From assembly GCA_003219335.1 (NCBI GenBank), contig QHOF01000006.1, forward strand, positions 1-7,698: DNA of 7,698 nt. Reading direction: 5' to 3'. Of the stretch, positions 1-4,830 are shown one piece after another (position 1 is the stretch's first letter; every line of letters starts with the position of its first letter). The DNA comes from Verrucomicrobiota bacterium (GTDB lineage Bacteria; Verrucomicrobiota; Verrucomicrobiia; Chthoniobacterales; UBA10450). The translations under genes and the position numbers were made by a program. The notes under the pieces were generated by a model. The model was not told the DNA's origin and did no database searches. It was given only the letters and a program-made list of their open reading frames with translations.

Positions 1-102
1 GGGCTTACTGCTCGATCGATGAAAGCGTGAATAATCCGGCTAGGAGAGCGCATTTCAGGTATCAGATTTTGGTTCATCGTTCAGTTCGAAGCAGGGGATG
101 TT

Positions 103-1140
103 ATGGGAGAGATCCTTGGCATTGGTTGTAGTCACGGGCCGGGAATTTCGGGGCCGCTGACGCGTCTAACGGATATTTACTTGCGCCGCAATTTGCAAAG
201 CGAACTTACGCCGGTTCATATGAAGGATCCAAAGAACTGGCCGAAAAAGATGCAGGAGGAGTGGGACGACGATGAAGGGTTAGCTTTCGCTGCGGAGTAC
301 CAGCGAATACTACAGCCGGCCTATCGCAAGGCCCGTGAGTGCATCGATGAATTCAAGCCAGATTTTGTTCTCATTTTTGGTGACGACCAGTATGAGGTTT
401 TCAAAGAAGACTGCATTCCACCCTTTGCTGTCTTTGCTATCGATAACATTCCAATAAAAGATTCGCCGGACCGTAAAGACGAAAGTGCGAGCATCAAGGG
501 GAGTCAGGAGATTGGTAATTATTTGGTCCGTGGGTTGGTGACAAAGGGATTCGACGTGGCCTGCTGCTGGCGTCTGCGCAATCGAGAGAACTACGGGCAT
601 GCCTTTACGACAACGATTCAGTACCTGGACCTGGACAAGAGAGGCTTTGACTACCCAGTTATTCCGTTGACCGTAAATTGTTATGGGAGCGATCTGCGTG
701 TCCCCAGTGATCAGTATCCCGTCACGAAGATGATCGGTCGGCTTTTAGAAAACGTTGCTGTGCCGCCACCTCCGTCGCCACCACCCTGGCGTTGCTATGA
801 TCTTGGTAAGGCCGTGGCGGAAATTATCAAACAAAGTCCCTGGCGCGCGGTTGTTATCGGCTCATCCAGCTGGTCACATGCGTCGCTCACAACGAAGAAC
901 TATTATTTATGGCCAGACGTAGAAACAGACCGCCAGCGATTTGCAGAACTGAAAAGCGGCGAGCACCGGAAGTGGCGGGAGTTGGACCCACAGTTGATCC
1001 GAGACGCCGGTCAACACGAGTTTTTAAATTGGATTTGCTTGGCTGGTGCCATGGATGACCGCAAGGCCGAAATCCTGGCTTGGGCAGAGTGCTACATCTT
1101 CAACTCGAGCAAATGCGTGTGCCTTTTTCGCCCCACCTGA
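103..1140 (+). CDS. LigB-like class III extradiol ring-cleavage dioxygenase homologue, 345 aa
   Basis: Probable cytoplasmic non-haem iron enzyme related to the catalytic B subunit of protocatechuate 4,5-dioxygenase (LigB), a family that opens catechol-type rings next to the hydroxyls. Visible landmarks are His11 in GCSHGPG (first metal ligand position), GDDQYE at 93-98 (where LigB has its second ligand His), YGHAF with His166, SSSWSH with His259 (matching the LigB catalytic-base region) and GQHEFLNW with Glu306 (third ligand position). A proline-rich loop lies at 221-228. The start is chosen because AGGGG at 93-97 precedes the ATG at 103; length and ends look complete. The second ligand position holds Gln96 (in DDQ) instead of His. 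From memory, a group of LigB-like proteins shares this, so it need not be a lesion. No LigA-type alpha subunit is adjacent. Base composition is less GC-rich than the genes to the right. Family assignment is strong; substrate is unknown. Confidence 0.85.
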   Translation: MGEILGIGCSHGPGISGPLTRLTDIYLRRNLQSELTPVHMKDPKNWPKKMQEEWDDDEGLAFAAEYQRILQPAYRKARECIDEFKPDFVLIFGDDQYEVFKEDCIPPFAVFAIDNIPIKDSPDRKDESASIKGSQEIGNYLVRGLVTKGFDVACCWRLRNRENYGHAFTTTIQYLDLDKRGFDYPVIPLTVNCYGSDLRVPSDQYPVTKMIGRLLENVAVPPPPSPPPWRCYDLGKAVAEIIKQSPWRAVVIGSSSWSHASLTTKNYYLWPDVETDRQRFAELKSGEHRKWRELDPQLIRDAGQHEFLNWICLAGAMDDRKAEILAWAECYIFNSSKCVCLFRPT

Positions 1141-1141
1141 T

Positions 1142-1170
1142 GTGTTAGATGCGATCACAGTGATCTACAC
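1142..1170. other. Palindrome just after the dioxygenase stop codon
   Basis: The sequence GATCAC-A-GTGATC at 1153-1165 is a perfect 6+1+6 inverted repeat. It is nested in a second, slightly imperfect one: GTGTTAGAT at 1142-1150 against ATCTACAC at 1163-1170. It begins immediately after the stop codon at 1138-1140. There is no T-run after it, so it is not a classical intrinsic terminator. It could be a transcript-end hairpin, a protein-binding site or chance. Confidence 0.3.
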
Positions 1171-1200
1171 CCTGATAGCGGCGGGCTGATTTGGCTGAAG

Positions 1201-1394
1201 AAGTTCGAAGTGCTCTCGTTGCCGATTCCGCTGCGTATTTTGTTCGCCGCTCAGCCGCAACTGCTCGCGCCCGCTGTTGCAAGTCACCCACCGCGGCATT
1301 GCCGGCTTTCTGGTCAAGGGCGGGCTTTAAACTTAGCCGAGCCGACACCGGCGTGGTCACGCTCATTCAGCGAAAGCGAGCGCCGATGTTGATT
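1201..1394 (+). pseudogene. Frameshifted internal fragment of an IS91-family transposase gene
   Basis: Three reading frames in succession give pieces that I recognise as consecutive parts of IS91-family (Y2, rolling-circle) transposases. LSLPIPLRILFAAQPQLLAP is read from about 1213 in one frame. LQVTHRGIAGFLVKGG follows from about 1277 in the next frame and runs into a TAA. AGFKLSRADTGVVTLIQR at about 1322-1377 is in the third frame. In intact relatives these join without a break and continue into a stretch close to FGSAANLNIHLHCLVLDGVY; here the match fades after about 1377. At least two frameshifts, with both ends of the gene missing, make it a dead remnant. It separates the dioxygenase from the vapBC region. 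It may come from the same element group as the transposase tails further right, but the regions do not overlap, so this cannot be shown here. Confidence 0.75.
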
Positions 1395-1716
1395 GGAGCT
1401 AAGGGGCAGGTGTCAATCCTATGGCAGCAGGACTAGATCAAATCGATGATATCTGTGAAGAAGTTCAAAACCCTCTTGTCGCTGGCGCAAACTGAAGCCC
1501 CTATTTTAAGCGCACATCACGATCGGGTTTTGTTATTGCCTCGGCGGTCGTCTCAAGATTCCTAGCTAGTCAATCCGCCTTTTTGTTCGCACAACTGTAA
1601 CAAAGCGAATACGACCGTTCCCTGTATCATTCAGAATGCGTGGCAACAAACGCAAGCAATCTAAAACCGCTAACGAGCCGCGCCAGATCGAAGTCTGAGC
1701 GATGGTGTTCGGCGGC
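1395..1716. other. Intergenic stretch with no supportable gene
   Basis: I see no convincing coding region, RNA gene or terminator here. Open frames crossing it lack recognisable motifs or ribosome binding sites. A weak inverted repeat (TTTGTT 1582-1587, AACAAA 1599-1604) is present. The left edge is the decayed transposase fragment and the right edge is the vapC stop codon, so the stretch is probably debris from past insertions and deletions. Confidence 0.5.
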
Positions 1717-2100
1717 TTAGTGGGTTGCCGTGAGCGTGTACGAGAGGTCGAACTTCTCGGCGAGAGCGGCAAGTCGAGGATCCGCGGTCCAGAGGCGGTA
1801 TCGGCCGACGATAGCCGAGGCCAGCAAGTGGACATCAATCCATCCGGCCCCTTGACCATGCAGACGGCGCTCCCGTACGAAGGCGACGACATCTCCATGC
1901 GGAACCGGGTTTGCCTGATGCATCTGCTCGTAAGCATCGAGCAGCTTTCTACGACCGCCTTTGTCACCGATAAGTAGTTCGCCAAAAACGAGTTCGTGGC
2001 CAGCTACTTCGTCCCTCTCCAGCAGAGAATCGAGTTCGGTGGCGTAGGGTTCACGACCCGTGAGAAAGCGAATCCACACCGACGTGTCGACAAGCACCAT
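1717..2100 (-). CDS. vapC: VapC-family PIN-domain toxin, 127 aa
   Basis: Predicted Mg2+-dependent endoribonuclease toxin of a type II toxin-antitoxin pair; family members cleave tRNA or rRNA and arrest translation until bound by the cognate VapB. The PIN domain fills the protein. The acidic residues expected at the metal site are visible: Asp5 in LVDTSVW, Glu41 in FGELLIG, Asp89 in WIDVHLLAS and Asp107 in LWTADPRL. Length is typical for VapC and all four acidic positions are intact, so the toxin looks functional. Its ATG shares one base with the vapB stop codon (TGATG on the minus strand), so the two are translationally coupled. The pair lies between IS91 remnants, a common setting for such modules, and may stabilise the accessory region. 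The physiological RNA target cannot be told from sequence. Confidence 0.93.
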   Translation of the reverse strand: MVLVDTSVWIRFLTGREPYATELDSLLERDEVAGHELVFGELLIGDKGGRRKLLDAYEQMHQANPVPHGDVVAFVRERRLHGQGAGWIDVHLLASAIVGRYRLWTADPRLAALAEKFDLSYTLTATH

Positions 2101-2315
2101 CAGGCAGCGCGGCGCTTGCGGGCGGCGGGTTCACGGCGTCTCGGAATGTCCTTGGCCTTCGGCTCCGAGCCCCTGAGGGCACGTAGGCGCTCATACGCAG
2201 CATGACGGACCAGAGCCTCGAGGCCGAGGCGGACCGTCTCCGTGTCTGTCGCTGCGCCAGACGCGAGCTTCGCCTCGCTAAGAAGCTTCTCATCGATATG
2301 AAGGGTCTTTTTCAT
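2100..2315 (-). CDS. vapB: VapB-family ribbon-helix-helix antitoxin, 71 aa
   Basis: Predicted antitoxin and autorepressor partner of the adjacent VapC. The N-terminus MKKTLHIDEKLLSEAKLASG matches the DNA-binding strand and first helix of the short VapB group, a second helix follows at about 26-39, and the tail is basic and Arg/Pro-rich. The tail probably wraps the toxin active site, as in relatives. I start it at 2315 rather than at an in-frame codon at 2390, because the upstream 25 residues do not resemble the family and would overlap the promoter and operator. There is no Shine-Dalgarno sequence before this ATG; it sits about 7 bases from a good -10 element, so the mRNA may be leaderless or nearly so. 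It overlaps vapC by one base. Regulation is likely by the VapBC complex binding the palindrome at 2329-2342. Confidence 0.9.
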   Translation of the reverse strand: MKKTLHIDEKLLSEAKLASGAATDTETVRLGLEALVRHAAYERLRALRGSEPKAKDIPRRREPAARKRRAA

Positions 2316-2322
2316 ACAGATG

Positions 2323-2351
2323 ATAATGCCATACGTGTATGGTAGAAACAA
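2323..2351 (-). promoter_or_regulatory. vapBC promoter, sigma70-like
   Basis: On the minus strand TTGTTT (2351-2346) is followed after exactly 17 bases by CATTAT (2328-2323). Only 7 bases separate the -10 from the vapB ATG, which puts the expected transcription start at or next to the start codon. The spacer contains the palindrome annotated separately. This is inferred from motif and spacing only. Confidence 0.55.
2329..2342. promoter_or_regulatory. Operator-like palindrome for VapBC autoregulation
   Basis: CCATAC-GT-GTATGG is a perfect 6+2+6 inverted repeat lying wholly inside the 17-base spacer of the vapBC promoter. Ribbon-helix-helix antitoxins bind short inverted repeats over their own promoter, so this is the natural candidate operator. 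Binding there would block RNA polymerase directly. Confidence 0.65.
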
Positions 2352-2428
2352 CCAGCACGGACTCAACAGCGTATCGCGCGCTTTACACAACCGCTATCTC
2401 GAGGGGGCGTTCCATACATAATTCCGAC

Positions 2429-2598
2429 TGCCCCAACTGCGGCGGCGCTTTGAAAATCATCGCCGCCCCTTCGACACGCTCAGGACAGGCATCGAAGATC
2501 CGCCGGTGATTGTCAAAATCCTCAGCCATCTGGGCCTACCGACCCGCGCCCCGCCGCGTGCGCCAGCGCGTCGAGTCGATCTATTCCAGACGATCTGA
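2429..2598 (+). pseudogene. C-terminal tail of IS91-family transposase, truncated and interrupted
   Basis: CPNCGGALKIIAA is read from 2429 in one frame. After a 23-nt insertion at 2468-2490 the continuation IEDPPVIVKILSHLGLPTR is read in another frame, through VDLFQTI to the TGA at 2596-2598. This matches the zinc-ribbon-like CxxC and C-terminal end of IS91-family transposases. Everything upstream of the CxxC is missing. It cannot produce a working protein. Confidence 0.85.
2468..2490. repeat. 23-nt insertion in transposase tail, copy A
   Basis: CCTTCGACACGCTCAGGACA followed by GGC splits the codons between IIAA and IEDPP and shifts the frame. An identical 23-mer sits at the same codon at 4414-4436. 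The sequence resembles the widely dispersed REP-like repeats with a CCTTCGAC...CTCAGGAC core seen in many bacterial genomes; that likeness is from memory. Confidence 0.7.
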
Positions 2599-2632
2599 GA
2601 AGCCGAAAGCCGCCTGCCAAACGCAAGCCGAC

Positions 2633-2667
2633 GGCGCCGCTCGCTCTGAGTTCGACCGAGCGGCGCC
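2633..2667. repeat. Hairpin in repeat copy A
   Basis: GGCGCCGCTCG at 2633-2643 and CGAGCGGCGCC at 2657-2667 form a perfect 11-bp inverted repeat around a 13-base loop, 34 bases after the transposase stop. A shorter stem exists at the same place in copy B, with one C-G pair replaced by T-A. No T-tract follows. A role in rolling-circle initiation or as a transcript hairpin is possible. Confidence 0.65.
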
Positions 2668-2754
2668 ATAAGGAACCTCTTGCGCACCTCCCGATCGCTC
2701 TCCGGCCGAGCCGCCCGGCACAAAAGTGGGTTTTTCATCAAGCACAAACGGGAA

Positions 2755-2784
2755 TTGACATCTCTGCCGATCCTGCGCTATAGC
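2755..2784 (+). promoter_or_regulatory. Outward promoter in repeat copy A, facing the amidohydrolase gene
   Basis: TTGACA at 2755-2760 is a perfect -35 consensus; after 18 bases TATAGC at 2779-2784 serves as -10. The element sits in the part of the repeat conserved between copies and points to the ATG at 2875, leaving a leader of roughly 80 bases. No other promoter is evident between the repeat end and the gene. Confidence 0.5.
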
Positions 2785-2874
2785 TCCGGCCAATAAAAAA
2801 GGTGGTTTAAAAATCCTATCCTTAGCCTTATCGCTGGCGCCCATCACCACGCCTAACTAGTCAGGGGAGGAAAT

Positions 2875-4233
2875 ATGTGGGTCAAGACCATGCGGGCCTT
2901 TGCGCTCGCGGTGTTACTTAGTGGGTTTGCGCACGCGCAGGAAGGCGAGGGCGGCGGCGCGGCAAGGCCGAGAACGCCTTCCGCCTCGCCCGATGCGCGC
3001 AAATTCATCGCGCCGACCGACCAGATCGTGGTGATCCGCGCCGCGCGCATGTTCGATGCGAGGTCGGGAAAGATGGTCCCGAATCCGGTCATTGTCGTGC
3101 GCGGCGATCGTATTGCGGAGGTCGGCGGCACCGCCCCCTCCGGCGCGACGGTGATCGATCTCGGCTCTGCGACCTTGCTGCCGGGGATGATCGACGGCCA
3201 CGTTCACCTGAACCTCAACCAGCCGCTGCCGCCCGCGAGGCGCGCGCTCATCGCGCTTGCCAACGCCCAGGTCGACCTCGAAGCCGGATTCACCACCGTA
3301 CTCGACATGGACTCGCGCGGCGGCTTCAACACGGTCGAGATCCGCGACGCGATCAACGCCGGTATGTTCCTCGGCCCGCGCATGCAGGTCGTCGGCCAGT
3401 CGATCAACCAGCGTGCGACCGCCATCTATCCCGATACTCAGTCGCTGCGCTATTACGAGGGCTTCACCGAGAACAAGAACGTCAATTCGCCGTGGCTCGC
3501 GCGTGCGGCCGTGCGCGAGGCGAAGCTCCACGGCGTGGACTGGATCAAGATCTATACCACGCAGGATTTCGTCGGACCGGTGCACATGTGGCGCGAAAAC
3601 GCGACGCTCGTGAACAGTCCCTCGCTCACGCTGGAAGAAGTCGAGGCGATCGTCGATGAAGCGCATCGCCTGGGGTTGAAGGTCGCCTGCCACACCTATG
3701 GCGGCGAAGGGATGCGGAGCTGCCTCTCGGCGGGAGTCGATTCTCCCAATCACCTGCTCGAGCTGGATGATTCCGGCGTGAAGATGCTGCTGCAGAAGAA
3801 GCTCTTCTTCGTGCCGACGATCGATGACCTCATCTCGCTCGAGAAGCCCGACCTGCGCGAGACCGGCGGCAGGAATTCGCGCCTCAAGCTGATGGAGCAG
3901 GCCTTCAAGCGCGCGCTCGCTGCTGGCGTGACGATCGTTTTCGGCAGCGGCGCGACCTCCCCCACCATCCCGCACGGCAGGCAGGCCGACCAGTTCAGAT
4001 ACTTCGTGAAATGGGGCATGACTCCGACGCAGGCCCTGCAAACGGCCTTCCTTCCCGCAGCGCGGATGCTCAACTACGGGTGGGAAGGCCAGATCGGATC
4101 GATCGAAAAGGGCAAGTTCGCCGACATCATCGCGGTCGCAGGCAACCCCCTCGACGACGTCACCGAAATGGAGCGAGTCAAGTTCGTGATGAAGGGCGGC
4201 CTGGTCGTTCGCAACGACTTGGGCGCTCGCTAG
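2875..4233 (+). CDS. Secreted amidohydrolase (prolidase/imidazolonepropionase-like), 452 aa
   Basis: Predicted periplasmic or exported metal-dependent hydrolase of the amidohydrolase superfamily, in the group related to imidazolonepropionase and Xaa-Pro dipeptidases. Residues 1-21 form a Sec signal peptide with a likely cut after AHA. The barrel starts with GMIDGHVH (His109 and His111). Lys225 in DWIKIY is the usual carboxylated bridging lysine, and His273 in ACHTYGG and His293 in SPNHLLE are the next ligand positions. The C-terminal EKGKFADIIAV...GNPL segment (411-425) is the classic end domain. The expected catalytic Asp motif (GTDA-like) reads FGSGA at 356-360, so Gly359 stands where Asp is normal. 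GGGGAGG at 2864-2870 fixes the ATG at 2875; Met6 would be too far away. The gene stands alone between repeat copies A and B and probably uses the repeat's promoter. The substrate is unknown. Confidence 0.87.
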   Translation: MWVKTMRAFALAVLLSGFAHAQEGEGGGAARPRTPSASPDARKFIAPTDQIVVIRAARMFDARSGKMVPNPVIVVRGDRIAEVGGTAPSGATVIDLGSATLLPGMIDGHVHLNLNQPLPPARRALIALANAQVDLEAGFTTVLDMDSRGGFNTVEIRDAINAGMFLGPRMQVVGQSINQRATAIYPDTQSLRYYEGFTENKNVNSPWLARAAVREAKLHGVDWIKIYTTQDFVGPVHMWRENATLVNSPSLTLEEVEAIVDEAHRLGLKVACHTYGGEGMRSCLSAGVDSPNHLLELDDSGVKMLLQKKLFFVPTIDDLISLEKPDLRETGGRNSRLKLMEQAFKRALAAGVTIVFGSGATSPTIPHGRQADQFRYFVKWGMTPTQALQTAFLPAARMLNYGWEGQIGSIEKGKFADIIAVAGNPLDDVTEMERVKFVMKGGLVVRNDLGAR

Positions 4234-4257
4234 TAGAATGCCGTTGACATAGACTCG

Positions 4258-4544
4258 TTGTTCCCAGAGCGTGCCACCGAGCCACCAACCGATCACCCCC
4301 CTACCCAGGGAGAAACGCCGCGTATGAGCTGGCCCCGGCGGCTCAAACGGGTCTTCGACATCGACATCGAACGCTGCCCGAACTGCGGCAGCGCTTTGAA
4401 GATCATCGCCGCCCCTTCGACACGCTCAGGACAGGCATCGAAGATCCGCCGGTGATCGTCAAAATCCTCAGCCATCTGGGCCTGCCGACCCGCGCCCCGC
4501 CGCGAGCGCCGGCGCGTCGAGTCGATCTATTCCAAACGATCTGA
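4258..4544 (+). pseudogene. C-terminal tail of IS91-family transposase, longer copy
   Basis: The frame from about 4258 reads through MSWPRRLKRVFDIDIERCPN (4324 onward) and CGSALKIIAA, the known C-terminal region of IS91-family transposases with its CPNCG zinc-ribbon-like motif. A 23-nt insertion at 4414-4436 then breaks the frame, giving an early stop at 4453-4455. The original tail resumes in another frame (IEDPPVIVKILSHLGLPTR...VDLFQTI) to TGA at 4542-4544. The catalytic Y2 domain is absent. The 65-codon open frame here is part of this remnant and not a separate gene. Confidence 0.85.
4414..4436. repeat. 23-nt insertion in transposase tail, copy B
   Basis: This is identical in all 23 bases to 2468-2490 and sits at the same codon boundary. 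It shifts the transposase frame and creates the premature stop. It resembles dispersed REP-like short repeats. Confidence 0.7.
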
Positions 4545-4580
4545 GGAGCCGAAAACCGCTTGCCAACGCAAGTCGACGGC

Positions 4581-4609
4581 GCTGCTCACTCTGAATTCGA
4601 GCGAGCAGC
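4581..4609. repeat. Hairpin in repeat copy B
   Basis: GCTGCTC at 4581-4587 pairs with GAGCAGC at 4603-4609 around a 15-base loop, at the place of the 11-bp hairpin of copy A. One base pair differs by a compensatory change (C-G in copy A, T-A here), while the outer pairs are lost. That hints at some constraint on the stem. Confidence 0.5.
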
Positions 4610-4699
4610 TGGATAAAGGAGGTTTCGCACGCCTCCCGACCGCCGCCCGCCGAGCAGCCCGGCACAAAAGTGGGCTTCTCATCAACCACAAACGGGGAA

Positions 4700-4729
4700 T
4701 TGACATCTCTGCCGGGGCTGCGATATGGC
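4700..4729 (+). promoter_or_regulatory. Outward promoter in repeat copy B, facing the hydroxylase operon
   Basis: TTGACA at 4700-4705, an 18-base spacer and TATGGC at 4724-4729 match the element of copy A in place and spacing, with a weaker -10. It points to the small-subunit ATG at 4831, about 100 bases on. The stretch between the repeat end and the gene shows no other promoter. Confidence 0.45.
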
Positions 4730-4820
4730 TCCGCTCATAGAAAAAGGTGGTTTGAAAATCCTATCCGACAACTATCTCTTCCAGCAGGTGACCCATCCGG
4801 CCGTTGGCCGCCGGTTACGA

Positions 4821-4826
4821 AAGGAG
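4821..4826 (+). promoter_or_regulatory. Ribosome binding site deciding the small-subunit start
   Basis: AAGGAG lies 4 bases before the ATG at 4831. It favours that start over an in-frame TTG at 4804, whose extra residues do not resemble the family. Confidence 0.7.
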
Positions 4827-4830
4827 TGAT

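Larger units (their letters stand above)
2424..2821 (+). mobile_element. IS91-family end, repeat copy A (transposase tail plus 3' terminus)
   Basis: This block is about 395 bases and aligns with 4372-4766 almost without gaps. It holds the last codons of an IS91-family transposase, a hairpin, a TTGACA promoter-like element and a terminal GGTTTAAAAATCCTATCC. Similarity to copy B stops sharply after CCTATCC at 2821, which marks the element boundary. The terminus resembles, from memory, the oriIS end reported for ISCR elements (core TTTGAA...TCCTAT). The left boundary, at about 2424-2429 inside the CPNCG codons, is a truncation. No transposase catalytic domain is present, so the copy is non-autonomous. 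It lies directly upstream of the amidohydrolase gene and is oriented towards it. Confidence 0.8.
4258..4766 (+). mobile_element. IS91-family end, repeat copy B (longer transposase tail plus 3' terminus)
   Basis: Copy B holds a longer piece of the same transposase C-terminus than copy A, then the same hairpin position, TTGACA promoter-like element and terminus (GGTTTGAAAATCCTATCC, ending at 4766). From 4375 to 4766 it aligns with 2429-2821 with only a one-base length difference. The coding part differs at few sites, while the non-coding middle (about 4547-4660) differs more. The left limit is uncertain; recognisable transposase sequence is clear from about 4324 and plausible from 4258. It lies 24 bases after the amidohydrolase stop and just before the hydroxylase operon, in the same orientation as both. 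Confidence 0.8.

Noticed and set aside
1..102. 3' end of a preceding gene or a promoter for the dioxygenase
   Set aside because: One frame is open from the left edge into the dioxygenase gene but shows no recognisable motif, and I found no convincing -35/-10 pair or repeat terminus here.
1582..1604. Inverted repeat TTTGTT...AACAAA as a terminator
   Set aside because: The stem is AT-rich and only six pairs with an 11-base loop and no following T-run; it fits chance as well.
2316..2390. Longer vapB start at 2390
   Set aside because: It would place the promoter and palindrome inside the coding region, and the extra residues are unlike VapB N-termini.
2457..2850. Minus-strand open frames in repeat copy A, one sharing a DEKPTFVPG-like peptide with a frame in copy B (4468-4689)
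   Set aside because: The shared peptide follows from DNA repeat identity. No start signals or domains are seen, and surrounding residues diverge without coding constraint.
2914..4296. Long open frame of 460 codons on the minus strand
   Set aside because: It lies antisense to the amidohydrolase gene, whose product has a signal peptide and family motifs. The minus-strand product is rich in Arg, His and Asp with no recognisable domain, as expected of a shadow in GC-rich DNA.
4767..4830. GC-rich symmetrical stretch CCGGCCGTTGGCCGCCGG as a regulatory hairpin
   Set aside because: Only short four-base arms pair consistently. It has no counterpart after copy A and gives no clear signal.
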